A stretch of 64,000 nt of DNA from Crotophaga sulcirostris (GCA_013397455.1 VYZB01000117.1:1048787-1112786); one strand, 5' to 3'. Shown: positions 27,679 to 40,277, counted from the stretch's first letter. Numbers and translations: made by a program. Notes: generated by a model not told the origin, from the letters alone.

Positions 27679-28194
27679 ATCTGCTTTGCAGGATGGGGCT
27701 TTAATGTCTTCTTTTTTTTTTTTTTTTTGTGAGAGAGGAAATATTGCTTCAAATTTAGTGTATGCCAGTGTTCCTCCATGTATCCTGCAGCTATAGTCTA
27801 CGGCCATCAGAGAACAGTAGACCCTTCACATCCACTGGCTGCTTTGTAGATCTGGGCTAAAGACCTCAGTGGCTGTAGACCAGTGATGCTGATTTGTGAT
27901 CTTCTTTTCCATCGTTAAGGTAAGCCTAACCAGACCCACAATGAAAAAGAAGCTACTGTTAGGCTCATCCAGTTGTATTTTGCACTGAGTCCCTGCTACT
28001 GCAGGAGATCAAGACAACAAAAACATCCCTTTTCCCTTTCTTTTGTACACAAAGTCTTCAGGAACCTTCAGTACCTTTGTTTTACAAGTGCAACCATATG
28101 TATTTACATGTGCGTGTATCAGAACAACTACATATATGTAACAAACCTTTTTGTAGGCTCATCTAAAGGCAACATTGATATGATCTTTCTTGGA
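27679..28194. other. short spacer with a T17 run
   Basis: A run of 17 T lies at 27712-27728, shortly after the truncated CR1. The rest shows no recognisable feature. Confidence 0.5.
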
Positions 28195-28263
28195 GTTCAC
28201 AGAGTGCTGGGCTGCACTGAATGACCCAGAGGTTTCCTTCCAACTAAGTGCACATTCCTGTAC
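28195..28263 (+). mobile_element. probable old CR1 3' end
   Basis: TGAATGACCCAGAGGTTTCC and CTTCCAACTAAGTG match the usual CR1 3' UTR words 'ggatgacctagaggtccc' and 'ttccaacctaagtg' in the right order. The terminal repeat is degraded to CACATTCCTGTAC. The short length and decay leave some doubt. Confidence 0.5.
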
Positions 28264-31200
28264 CTTGTTGTACATATGATGCATTTAATTCCCATCAATA
28301 TGCTCAGCACATGTATATGTTCTGCTGTGAGTTACCAGGATCTCAGAATGAGATCCTTCAAAATTAGGATCTACAAATTCCTTCATTAGTTCCTATTTTA
28401 TGCATAATGTGCCAGAAATAACAGTAGTTGCTCCAGGCACTTAACTTGCAGTGTATCCAGTGTACATATTTTTGCTTTGAGAGGTCAGAGTAGCTGAGGG
28501 TTTAGATCATATCTACCTGGGGAGAACTCATAAGAGAACAATTCTTTCTCCAGTATAACAAAAGAGATTTGCATGGGGAAACAATAAGGGAAATATAAGC
28601 ACTCCGTAACTGTATTTTCTGTACACAGGCTCATTACAAAACACAGGTAGAGCATGCACAGCTATATCTTTCGTCTAAAAAGTCAATGAATAAACTACTT
28701 ACAATCACAGGGTAGACTCCAGATCAGTTTCCTTGCCCTGCTTGCATTGATCTTAACACATATCGCTTCCCCTCAATCTACCCAAAGGGTTCAGCTCTGT
28801 GAAATACTAAGAGCTGTATTGGAACTAGGGTGGATCTCATGTTGAAGTTGAACTATTTGGGCACAGAGTCTAAAAAAGATTATATGAACTCAGCAACTAC
28901 ACAGAACTTCCCCTCACCTGCCCCAAACATTTAATTAATTCATATTTCCTCCCTTAGGTGCTCAGTTAAGGAAAGACTAGAAAAAGTTTTCCCTTTTTCA
29001 TCCCAAGGGAAGATCTACCATTAAGCAAAACAATCACACTTTCCTAGCCTAAAGAATATATGGCTATTTAAATCAAAGTGAAACCACTTCAATAAACTAG
29101 AGAAGGAAAGTCTCTCCCTGGTGCTTTTGCAAACTTTCTCAAACCAAGTGTTTAAGGTCTTTGAGTTACATTCAGAGTTTCCCTTAGAAGAAAGGTGTTA
29201 AATTTCCCAAAACTCCACAAGTGCTCTAACTACTGACCTGTTGGATAAAAAGGTGCCATAATATCTTTCTATGTCCTACTTAAGACCAGAGCCACAATGG
29301 ATGCTCCAAACATTTCTACCCAACTGAGAGATAAAGGTAGATGATCACCACAAGAGATTGTAAATCTGGATAAACATATCAGCAAATCAGGATTTCCAAA
29401 ACTAATGCACTTCTAAACACATTAAAGAGCAAAGTAGTGAATGTCTGAGGAATTTGCCACTAGAAACTTGACATCACTGCAACCTTGATACTTCAAGAGT
29501 AAGGCAGTTGAGCAGAGATACACCAAGCACTCACACCAAAGCAAACACTTATCAAGGCTTACTTATCAAAGCCCTTGCATTCTCTTACCTCTTTTTGTCA
29601 CTGGTTCTCCAGAGCTGGTCTCGCTACCTGTGTGACTTATTTCAAGCAGCCATGTCCTGTTAACAAAAACAGGCTTCTCTACTCTTTGACTTATATCTAA
29701 GGAGAGTGAAATTATTGCTCTGTCATTCTTAATCACTCTTATTAAGCAATGCCTGTGCTACTCCCCATTTGATGTGGTGTTAACTGGCTAGTTAATTATT
29801 TCATGTGACTGTCCTGTGAAAGTGAGAATGAAAGCAACTCCTCAGCTGTGCACCAGAAAAGTTGGAGATAGTGTTGGTAAGCATGCTCTATCAAGATTTT
29901 ATCCTGCAAGGCTGATTAATATTAATTTTTTAGAGTTATCCCTGCTAGACTCATGTTCTTATGCTGATCAGAAGATACTTTCCATCCTACCTCTGCCACA
30001 ATGCTGCACTCAGCTGACTGTTACTTAGGGCTGTTGCCTTTTAATTTTAGCCAGGATAGAAATTTCTCCATTCTATATATTATAAATCCCTTCTTAAACA
30101 AAATGCCCTCAAATGGTATTTCCTCTACTTTGGCTGTGCACACAGATAAAACCCTCTCCTCTGTCCATCTCCTTTCTTCTCTTTTGCTGCCACAGCTATG
30201 CTTTGGCTCATTCACCTGGCTGCAGCTAAGCTGGGCATGTCGCTCTCAGTGATCTCCCTTTGGTCATTTATTTCATCTTCCTCTGCACGTCAGAAACAAG
30301 CTTCTTTAAGCAGTTTTATAGTTTATCGCGCATCCTATTTAGCTGACTCATTAGTACCTCAAAAAAACCCCAGTTGCATCTGTCCTTCCACCAGCCTTAA
30401 CACTAACGGATTAAATGAAACACAACATTGCTCCCAGCTTTCCTACAAGTAATGACATACACCTCTCGCTCTGACATGAAGACGGGATGCTGCCAGAGAA
30501 GGGACTCAGCTCTACCAAACACCTACTGGGAACACTCTGGGGCTCCTCTGCTCCTCACTGCTGCTGTGCCCAGGTGCCCTAATATTCCTCTGCAACATCC
30601 CATTCAAAATCATCCCATACGCTGCTGGCTTGACCTGTACAGACATTTGCAGGGTTTAAATAACACAGGGATTCATAATCATTACTTGTGTAGCTCACTT
30701 GTTATTACTATGCATCAAGCCCAATAGATAGAGCAAAATGTATTATTTGAAAGTTAGCCACTCTCATTACCAAAATTACATTATTTTTTTTTTATAAGTT
30801 GCTCCTGTAGTTGTGTTTGCATTAGGAAACAACTGAATTTAAGAATCTGACAATATGTATGCGTGTTATTTGAGCTGCCTGCATACAGGGCTTGAAATGA
30901 ACAAACTTTGTCAACTTTATCAGACTTATATTTTTGGTTCACAGAAGATATCCTTGTATCTCGGATGACTGCGAACTCTGAGAAGGCAATATCCAGAGAA
31001 ACACTGAGGACCAGACTCAATTCGTCAAGCAGAAAATCATGCATCCATCCTCTCTCTAAGGAGCCTGCGTAGCCAGTGAGGAAAGCCAGTCTTATCCAGA
31101 GAGGGACTCAGATTTCAGGGTGGGATAAATTACTCTAAGGAAGGCTTTCTTTTTCTACAGAAGAAACGCTGGCCAAGCAGACACACACAGAGGTTTCAGC

Positions 31201-32182
31201 TAGGTATCTGAAATTCAGCAGTATTAATCAAAACTTTTAAGAAACTTCTGTAAGTTTACAAATCCATAACAAAATTCTGTTATTGTGCATGTAACTATTT
31301 CTGATTGTTTCCTTTTCTCCACAGCAGCAAGCTTTTACACTGAAATGCCTGCATAACCTTTTCCTTCTCCTTCTTTCTTCTTTTATGTATTTCTGTTTCA
31401 GGTATCATGAGCAAACTTTGAATTAATTTGTTTTTCCATTCTTTTACTTCAAAATCCATTTGCTATGCCGTGTACATCCTTTAAAATGCACTTCAGGGAT
31501 AACTTCTTGCTTTTTTGTTATGCCTTTACAATGTTGTATAAATCAATACAAACCTTCTTTGTTGTTTTTAATGTTAAAATTCCTGCATGATTACACTTCA
31601 AAGGAAAGAAATGCTTCCAGAGGAAATAATGTACTATGGCCTCACAAGACTCAGATTTACAGCTGTGGTTTCTTTCAAAGTGCAGTAATTTTTATTTCTA
31701 GGTTGATATTTTTCATGGAAAAAAATTGTAGATATAAGCAAGCTCTGTGAAGAAAAAGCACACAGATCATTTTTCTCACTACAGTGCATCAAATTGAGAT
31801 AGAAGTTAATGAATGAGTGAGGTCATGGTTTAAAAATGGTTAAGATTAGTCACGAACTAAATCTATTTCTAATAAAAATTTCCCAGTGGTCTGTGTAAAA
31901 GATGCATGATGCTTACCCAGGCCTCCTAAATAGGCCTAATTATCACCTTTCTTGTTTTTTCATAAATGACAGATAGTAAGAAGGACTCCTACTCTTCAGC
32001 ATAAATTCTGTCATGACAGCTGACATGCTGTAACTGCCCTACAGCAGAGTGGCATTGCATCTAGGCCTAGTCACTTCCCTGGAACATAAACTTATTACAA
32101 ATCTTAATGCAAATGAGCATAAAATATTTTTGCTAACTTTGACAAAAACTCAAATAACACCATCTTTTTTTTGTAGACAGCC
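28264..32182. other. single-copy sequence, no gene seen
   Basis: No exon, RNA gene or repeat recognised in about 3.9 kb. Overlapping open frames of up to 99 codons at 29.8-30.7 kb occur on both strands and carry no motif. Confidence 0.5.
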
Positions 32183-32308
32183 TTGAAATATTTTTGTTTG
32201 AGTTGTCTTCCTTGCCAAAGCAAAAATAATCATCATCATCATCTTCTGCTGCTGCTGCTTCTTCTGCTTCTCCTTCTGCCTCTCTTTCTGCTTCTTCTGC
32301 TTCTGCTG

Positions 32309-32339
<31 letters not shown>

Positions 32340-32350
32340 TTCTTCTTCTT
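32183..32350. repeat. pyrimidine-rich triplet microsatellite, CTT/CTG/CAT units
   Basis: ATC units (32229-32245) pass into CTG units, then mixed CTT/CTG units, and end in about 11 uninterrupted CTT units (32318-32350). Because the period is three, frames on both strands stay open and would read as poly-Glu, poly-Lys or poly-Leu. These are not genes. The tract ends exactly where a CR1 fragment starts. Confidence 0.9.
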
Positions 32351-32528
32351 GAACAGGTTGGCCAGAGAAGTCATGGGTTCCCCATCTTTGTATGTGTTCA
32401 AGACCAGGCTGTATAAGGCTTTGAGCAGCCTGATCCACTGAAGGTATCCCTGCACATGGCAGCAGGGTTGAAACTGGATAATCTTTGAAGTCTCTTCCAA
32501 CCCAAGCCATTCTATGATTCTATGAATC
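32349..32528 (+). mobile_element. CR1 LINE 3' end, TTCTATGAT-tail group
   Basis: It begins TTGAACAGGTTGGCCAGAGA, reads GGGTTCCCCATC, GAGCAGCCTGATC and TCTCTTCCAACCCAAGCC, and ends CATTCTATGATTCTATGAAT. These are the usual CR1 3' UTR words in order. The 5' end abuts the CTT microsatellite. Confidence 0.88.
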
Positions 32529-33442
32529 TACATGTGTATGCAGGCTCTAGGTAGTAAAGGCAAGGTCTATACAGGGAAAAAAGTTCATAATTAGAAGAGA
32601 ACTTCCTATTGACAAAGTGGTGAAGTACTAAATCCTCCTTTTGATCAAGACATAGGGAAAATAATTACCATATGCATGCCAACTGCACAGGTTGGTTTCT
32701 ATAACTTACAATCTTTTCCTGTCCCTTATCTCAGCTTCTTTCTCTAGGAGGTAAGTACTTAAATAACACTGCATCAGTAACACCCCTTACTGCCTAAGCA
32801 GACCAAGTAGGCTAATGTAGGTTAGGCCCCACCACATTATCTTAAACTGTGTGTAATATTAAAAAATAATAATAATTAAAAAAAATAATCTAGAAAGCTG
32901 GCTCTAAACTCCAAACTCATGGCAGGTTGGGTAAAACTCAGTCAGAAGAAACGTGCCTCAGAGAATCAGTCTTCCAACCTATCATAGACTCCTGTCTTAG
33001 TACGGGATATTATATCCCCTGGAGCTACCTTTCTCTCAACAGGCTACTGACAGATTCTGGAAACTAGCTTAGACTAGATTCCTAAGTTTTAGATGGCTAC
33101 AGACAAGGCTGCTGAATCTGAGCAGTACATAAATGCCAGTTTTCAATATGTGCGGCACTGGATAATTCTTCCTCCTGTGATAGGCTAAAGTGACCTTATG
33201 TGTGATACTGCTTCAGAAGAGCAGCAAAAGACAAGAGAAGCAAGAAGACCATAAAAAGAAACAGAAGCGACACTGCACAGGCTGTAATCTCATCAGATCT
33301 CATCTTCTAATGGCTAAGTGTGGTCAGCCCTGGAGTAAGTGGTCTCTACCCAATCGTGAAGCATTACAAACTAATTCTAGGTGAACTGTGCTTCCTGGAC
33401 ACTGGGACAGCACATATAAAGGACACATGGAGAGTATATTTC
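32529..33442. other. spacer, no gene seen
   Basis: No recognisable feature apart from an A/T-rich patch of AAT and AAAA units near 32860-32890. Confidence 0.5.
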
Positions 33443-33698
33443 ATGGACTCAAGCTTCGTCAGGGAAAGTTTAGGCTTGATATTAGGAAAAAGTTCTTCAC
33501 TGAAAGGGTAATTAGCCATTAGAATGCGCTGTCTGGGGAGGTGGTGGAGTCGCCAACCCTGGAGGTGTTTAAGAGGAGATTGGATGAGGCACTCAGCACC
33601 ATGGTTTAGATGATGAGATGATGTTAGTGTTGGGTTATAGGTTGGACTTGATGATCTCAGAGATCCTTTCAAACCTTGTAATACTGTGATACTGTGAT
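33443..33698 (+). mobile_element. CR1 LINE 256-bp 3' end, TACTGTGA-tail group
   Basis: It starts ATGGACTCAAGCTTCGTC and ends in AATACTGTGATACTGTGAT. Length and start point are the same as in the copy at 17673-17928. Flanking sequences differ, so the two are separate insertions and not a segmental duplication visible at this scale. Confidence 0.93.
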
Positions 33699-36600
33699 AT
33701 GTGATAGACTGTATTAAATTTTAATTTAATACTATTACTGTGTGCCTTTTGAAGTCTATAAGAGCCTTGGTGGTAATATGTTCGTACTTAAGTAAGTCAC
33801 CTGGATGCAAGTGGCTGTATTATGAATGTGACTCCTGTCTCAGCTGTTCTGTTTTCAGCTTTAAGGTGTACATCATATTCAGTGGAGCTACTCCAGATGG
33901 ACACAGAGGTTTTAATCACAATGCCACCCTCTGTCCTATTCAGTACGGGTTCCCATTTATAGCCAGCTAGGAACACCTGTTCTGTCCCCCTGCTGCTGAG
34001 AGCTGATGGTTGAGCACGGCTCATCATCTTAATTCAGCTCACAACTGTCATTAACATCCTCAGGCTCACCCACAGCATACCCATAGTCCCATGCTCTACT
34101 TGTGAAACTAATGAGATGTTAATCAATACTGTTCTGTGCAGCTTCATTGTTTAGCATTCCTGGTGAAGCTATATATTTCAAAAAGCAACATGTTAGAGAA
34201 AGAAAGCCATCTTATATAACTTCCTTTTACTATGTTCAATTGGTACCTGTTTTGAAGAATGCAGGGAGCTGAATATTTCGATGTACAAAATCTCCTTATG
34301 AAAGGATAGTTTTGATCTAAACTTGCTAATGGTGTCTGTCATGCCAGTATTTCGCCTGGTCTCATAAAAATTGAAGTCATGAAGTTTTAAAATAGCCTGA
34401 AACAAAGCAGCATAGGACAAGTAGTAAAAGGCCTACAAGGACTGAAATGGGGAAGAAGCGTAAAGAGACTTAGCTCACCTAGTTTATATTAAGGCAAAAT
34501 GAAAACCTGTGACTATTTTTCAAGTGAAAATTAAATAAGGGCAAGAACAATATTCCAGGCTGCCCTGAAATACATTGGAAAAAGGCTTTGCCTTATATTT
34601 GAAATGAGGAAAAACTTCGATAGGATGATTTTCCACAGAAAGTCATTTAATCCTCAAAAAGGCACCCAGTGTAATCCATGAGCTACTCTTGATGCTGAAT
34701 GAGGTGCTTTTATGATGAATATTCAAAAGGATTTTAGCAAATGTCATCAACAGAATTCTGTAGGATCAAAAATACCCTCAAGGAGGTGAGTGCTTATAGT
34801 GTGACTCTCACCTTCGTAGCCAATACCAGGGATTTAACTTCAGTCTTCCACAGCTGGAAGTATGGAAACTTTATCAGCTTGAAGATGAAGATTTCAGACT
34901 AGTAATAAACCCATGTCTTCCATTATCTAAACCAAAGCAATACATAAAACATACAAGAAGACATGACGATCCACATGAGAAGGAGAGCAAGGTGGAAAAC
35001 CACCTTCAGAGGAGGAAAATGAAGTAGTTTTTGTAGGCTATACTTTGTGACATGGAAGAAATCCCCCAGTTTTAGCTACTAACAGTGTTGATTGGGATTT
35101 CCCTTCAAAACTCTTATTTTCTTATATTTATAGGAAACAGGGAGCTCAGACAGTTTAACAAGGCCTAAAGCTGGCACAAGTGGAAAACTTGTTGTTTCTT
35201 GCCCCTTGACACAGATCAAAGGGAAAGGCTCAGCACCTGGCAACAGGAGTGGCTGAGAGCTGCCAATCTCTTGTTCATAGATTTCTTATGTTTCTATTCC
35301 CCCAAAACATGATTTGACATGCAGCAGAGGCCTAAGTCTCTCCTAAATAATTACAGAAATAGGAAAGAAATAACAACACAATGCCCAGTCCCTGCATTGA
35401 TGGATGCAGCCGAGCCATAGCAGAGAGAGGAGAGAACTCTGTGTTCCCAGAAAGGGAACAGTACATGCTTCCTCTGTAAATTGTTCTAATTATGCCCTAA
35501 TTACCATACCTGGAGGAAATCCTTCAGATGTTCTGCGCTGAAGTCTCACCTTTAAATTTTGACAAATAGCTGCAGATTGCTGTCAAAGTCATTAAGCTAC
35601 TAGTGGGAAGGTCACCAGCTAGCTTTGTACCATGGTTTTAACATCTCTTCAGTTTCCTTCATCTACTTTTCTTTTTTCTGCAACTTACATGCAACTCAGA
35701 CACAGGATTATATTACGATCTGCCTCTGAGAGTAGAAGAGGTTGTGGCAGACCAAGGTGCGTCATACAGTGATTTTTAAATGAGGCTCAAAACCCCAATC
35801 ACAGACTTATAGAAGCTTAATATGTTGCCATCTACAAAGATCATGAATTGGAGCCCTCAGTTGTCACTGTTCAAATATTGGAGAACAAACTTAAGTGGGT
35901 AACAGCTTAATTTAATGACTCAGCTAGGACATTGCCTGTTCTGTCACCTTATCCACAAAGGTGGTCATTTGGTTAAGATGCAGAGCATCTAGTCCTCAGG
36001 TTGCTGTGAGATTTGTGTCTTGTATGAGCCCTCAGTTTGCTGTTTGCATGGCAAAGAGACATAGCACATGTGTAGGTGGAATATTCATGCATATTCTGGT
36101 TTTTCAGGAAAATGCGCTATTGTTTCTGGAAGACCTTGGACGACTGATGTAAAACCACAGGGACTCATTAATGTTGAAAGACTCCATTCAGCCACATCCA
36201 GGAAGTTCTAGAAGACTGTCACATTGGAGAGCTGGAGGTGCAACACCCTCAGCCTTCCTAGTTGAATGCACCAGAAAACATGACTGGATCTATTTGCTGA
36301 AAGCCTTAAGACATCAGACCTGTGGAGCACTGATAAATGCATTGATGCACTCTAGTTCAGCTACAGGTTGTGTAACTAAACGGTTACAGAACAGATGCCT
36401 TAAAGGTATGAAATCAAGATACAGTGGAATACTGGAACTTTTTCGTATGATCTGGTTGTGCACAATACCTGGCAAAAGTATTCATCCACTCAGTAAAGGC
36501 AAAGCACAGTCCTGGGGTCCTTATTGGTCTTTTATTTGTAAAGAAGCAGGACCCCAATACCATTCAATGGAAGTTACCATGCAAGGCAGATATTTTTTCA

Positions 36601-37570
36601 CACCTCAGAATACTTCTGTCAACTTTGGTTTTGTTCAAATGTTAGTATTTAAGCCAGCTATAATAATATTTATATTAAATATTACATAAAAGTTTATACA
36701 TCGAATAATTCAACTACCACATGATTTTCTGCATTTCCATCTTAGGACACAAGAAAATTATCCCAGGGACATCTGGTCATAGTCTTAGGACAAGTTTATA
36801 CTCATTAGAATTCTTCCTTCGTCAAACTATTCAGGAAAGTGAAGAATCTAACTCTATTAAAGAGAAAAAAGCCACCAACACCATTCCCTAAACTTAGTGG
36901 AGCTGGTTGGATCTGACATTCTGCGTATCTTAAAACCAAAACCAACATTAACAACGTTCTATGATGGAGCAGTTGTTGCCCAGTGAATAAAGAATGTAAT
37001 AGGTAGAAAAGCAGGAGACATAAGAAGACAAAGGTGAAAACTAATTTTTCTAATTGATTTGCTGCCTGACTTCCGTACATTATTCTCCAAAAAGTAGGGC
37101 AGGAAATGACTACGCATCAAGGAAAAGATGAGAAGAAATGAGAAGAGATGAGAAGGGAAGGGGAAAAGTAGAATATGAACAGATGCAAAAGGCAAGGTGC
37201 GACCTAGCAAAGACTAGATACTCTTCTTTTTTGGCACAATCTGTGGTGTAACTGTCTGAGATTCTTCTGGAGATCCCCGAGCAGAGCATGGTATGTCAGA
37301 AGAAAAAGAAATGTGATTTTCACAGTAGTAAAAATAAATATATTGCCAAGTGTCAGGGCCTGCATGGCCAAAACATCAAATCAGTATTGTTTAAAACAAT
37401 AATAGAAGCAGAATCAATCTCTACACCAAGGTATATGGGGGAAAAAAAAGAGAAAAGCCTGTCCCGTTTGGGTCTGTGTTTATCCAACATAATTGGTAGG
37501 ATTTACACAGGACTTGCTAGTTCCCAGCAGGTTGATCTGGTTTTTTTAAGAAACACATTCACAAGCATGT
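33699..37570. other. mostly single-copy sequence with one 172-codon open frame
   Basis: The longest frame in the window that is not part of CR1 lies here (36171-36689, plus strand, 172 codons). It has no recognised domain, signal peptide or repeat and no paralog nearby. Frames of this length are expected about once by chance in 64 kb read six ways, so it is not called as a gene. A purine tract at 37119-37168 is listed separately. Confidence 0.4.
37119..37168. repeat. purine tract with 10-bp units
   Basis: An all-purine-like stretch on the plus strand contains three successive units GATGAGAAGA, AATGAGAAGA and GATGAGAAGG (37127-37156). The rest is GA-rich. Confidence 0.7.
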
Positions 37571-38482
37571 GTGAAATGCCAGAGTGCCCAGCACAGCCAT
37601 GGGCAGGTTCGTTGTGGAGAGGTAGGTTCATCGGCCAGGAATGGGTTAGAGCAGCCCCATGCTGATGGGGCCCAAACAATTCTGCCATGCAAAAAGTCCC
37701 TGTACTGTTGGGCTACCTCCGATCTGTGCTGGGATGTCAATACCTGGATTAGTGTTACAGGGCAGATTTCTCTGCCCGCTGAAGATCCACAGCGAAGGGA
37801 ACAGAAGGAAGAGAGAACGAGGCTGTCCAGTGCCGTGCACATACCGTCACAGACTGCATTGTTGTCCCCAGTCTCCCTGTCAGAGAAGGACCTGGGGGTG
37901 TTGATTGACAACCATCTGAACATGAGCCAGCAGTGTGCCCAAGTGGTCAAGAAGGCCAATGGCATCTTGGCCTGTGTCAGAAACAGCATGGCCAGCAGGA
38001 GCAGGGAAGTGATTGTGCCCCTCATCCCCTCAGCACTGGTGAGGCCACACCTCAAGTACTGTGTGCAGTTCTGGGCCCCTCACTACAAGAAAGACATTGA
38101 GGGGCTGGAGAGTGTCCAGAGAAGGACAACGAGTCTGGAGAAGGAGCTGGAGAACAAGTCTTACGAGATGCAGCTGAGGGAGCTGGGGTTGTTTAGCCTA
38201 GAGAAAAGGAGGCTGAGGGGACACACCATCACTGTCTGCAACTACCTGAAAGGAAATTGTGGCAAAGGGAGTGTTGGTCTCTTCTCACAACTGACAAGTG
38301 ACAGGACAAGAGGAAATGGCCATAAGTTGTGCCAGGGCAGATTTAGGCTAGATATTAGGAAAAAATTCTTCACTGAAAGGGTGGTCAGGCAGTGGAACAG
38401 GCTGCCCAGGGAGGTGGTTGAATCACCACCCCTGGAGGTGTTTATAAGATGGGTAGATGAGTTCCTCAGGGACATGGTTTAG
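37571..38482 (+). pseudogene. 303-codon frame: CR1 pol C-terminus fused to non-CR1 codons
   Basis: This is the longest open frame of the window. From about residue 100 it is clearly the C-terminal part of CR1 pol, with [18 protein letters not shown] near 107-124, a [18 protein letters not shown] segment in the middle, [18 protein letters not shown], then [10 protein letters not shown], and [17 protein letters not shown] before the terminal FLRDMV stop. The first roughly 99 residues match no part of CR1 that I know. They come from the flanking DNA, which happens to stay open in the same frame. The catalytic RT and the endonuclease are missing, so it cannot be an autonomous element protein. Either this is a chance fusion or, less likely, the upstream piece is an unrecognised repeat. 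No promoter or splice evidence is visible. Confidence 0.7.
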
Positions 38483-38555
38483 CAGAGGACAGGTACAGTT
38501 GGACTCAATGATCTCAAAGGTCTTTTCCAGCTGGACGATTCTATGATTCTATGAT
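37868..38555 (+). mobile_element. CR1 LINE 3' part, TTCTATGAT-tail group, intact pol end
   Basis: A 688-bp plus-strand copy runs from the block for [10 protein letters not shown] to the tail GATTCTATGATTCTATGAT. Its roughly 204 pol codons have no stop or frameshift, making it one of the better-preserved CR1 copies here. Its pol differs from that of the TACTGTGA group, ending FLRDMV instead of LSAMV. Confidence 0.93.
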
Positions 38556-39786
38556 CTCTTGTTAGGAAACATTGATTTCTAGACCCCAGGTGGAAAGAAG
38601 ACCCACAACCTTCACAGAAATCAAGCTTTTTCTAAATCTACACACACACGTTCAGCAATATCACTATGGATTCAACCTGGGAACATCCAGAGAGGCAGAA
38701 GCATCCAAAGGAAATTTCGGGATTATCTTCTGAGCTTGTTTGTCTCCTTTAGGGGTGCTGATTTATATTCTGGAGTGTCCTGCTCGTGCATAGACACCCC
38801 TCTAAAGCACTGGGTGTTTCAGCCTTCAGTCAGGCAAACAACCCATTATGATCAGGTTTAGAAAGACGAAGGGAGGCAGAAAATCACATCGAGGTACAGC
38901 CCAAATGCTTCCAGCACACCAGGACCTCTTTTTGATCAGTTTACAAAACATAGCCAAATGCAAAAGACCTGCATCATGCTGAGCATCTCCATGCCTCTCT
39001 CTTACGCAAAGAGATCATAACATTATCACATTCTCATAAAATCACATATGAAATAAAAAAAGACCTAAGATGTCAGGGGAGACTACAAAGTAGAAAAAGA
39101 AAGAACAGTAATAATTGGTTTAATCTACCCAAGAAACAAGGTGCCAGTTGGCATGGCTGGCACTTAGTGTATTAAATGTCAGTGCCTGATGAATTAAGTG
39201 GCAGAGCTCAGTGATATATTTCTGCTATAGGAGGCAATTCCACACTGGTGAAGGACATTCAGTCCAAAAGAGAAAAAAAAACAAACCCTTTGCTCTGTAC
39301 TCTGTTCTTGGTTTACGTTGAAATAACAACAAAGTGGCTTTAGATATACACCAGGGTAGCTGACAACAGAATTTGACCTGACTTCAAGAAAACTGCATTC
39401 TGTTAGAGGAGAAGGGATGTTATCCACAAGGATGGAGAGCTCATTGTGTCTGTGCTTGTACAGCAGCTAATGCAAGAGGGTCCTTGATCCATGACCAGAG
39501 CTCCTGGGCATTACAAAATACTAATTACAAAATCCATCTATGTGGCAACACAAGTCGAAAAACACAAGCTAGACACTTTTTAGAGACTTTCTTACATTCA
39601 GAATGAAATACAGACAGTTTGAAACACTGAAATGCAAGGACCCTGCAAAGCTATCCACAGTTAAAATTTGGGTAAATGCTACAAGGCCTCTAGAAATGCT
39701 AGATAAGAGTTGCTGTAACTCAGCAAAAATCCTTGTTAATACCTTGCTCTTTTGTAACAGTTAGCTACTAATCTGAGTAGTAGCTC
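38556..39786. other. single-copy sequence, no gene seen
   Basis: No exon, RNA gene or repeat recognised. Confidence 0.5.
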
Positions 39787-39983
39787 ATCATAGCACCATA
39801 GAACCATAGAATCCTCTGCCATGGACAGGGACATCTTGCACTAGACTAGGTTGCTCGATGTGAACACTTCCAGGGATGGGGCTTCCATGACTTCTCTGGG
39901 TAACATTTTCCAGTGCCTCACCACTCTCAGAAGGGTGAAGAATTTCTTCGTTCAGAGTGAAGAATTTCTTCCTTATATCTAGT

Positions 39984-40277
39984 AACATGTAGCCCCATAG
40001 ACTTCTGAATGTCTAATTGGCCAAGCAGGTCTCTAACCATTTCCTCTTGGATCCTGGCACCTTTGTTCTGCTACCCTTCCCTATCTTCTGGATCAGGGTG
40101 TTGGGTACCCAGAGAACATCTGACCTTACTGTTAAAGACTGAGGCAAAGAAGGCATCAAGTACCTCAGCCTTACCCTCATTCTTTGTCACTGTTGTTCCC
40201 CCTGCATCCAGTAAAGGATGGAGATTCTCCTTGGCCCTCCTTTTGTTGTTAATATATTTGTAGAAATATTTTTTACT
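39984..40277 (-). mobile_element. internal CR1 pol fragment (pre-RT region) out of order
   Basis: On the minus strand this encodes YKYINNKRRAKENLHPLLDA, then TVTKNEGKAEVLDAFFASVF and, past a stop, VRDLLGQLDIQKSMG. That is the linker between the CR1 endonuclease and the reverse transcriptase, leading into the RT start. It is flanked on one side by a CR1 3' UTR and on the other by the pol C-terminus, where this block does not belong. It has no CR1 3' end of its own, so ordinary target-primed insertion does not explain it. Confidence 0.82.

Noticed and set aside
32133..32510. 125-codon acidic and 116-codon lysine-rich frames on the minus strand, and a leucine-rich frame on the plus strand
   Set aside because: All three are translations of the same triplet microsatellite plus the adjoining CR1 tail. 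The period of three keeps every frame open.
36171..36689. 172-codon open frame on the plus strand
   Set aside because: It has no domain, repeat, signal peptide or membrane segment that I recognise. With about 5 percent stop codons per frame, a frame of this size is expected about once by chance in six readings of 64 kb. Cross-species conservation would be needed to revive it.
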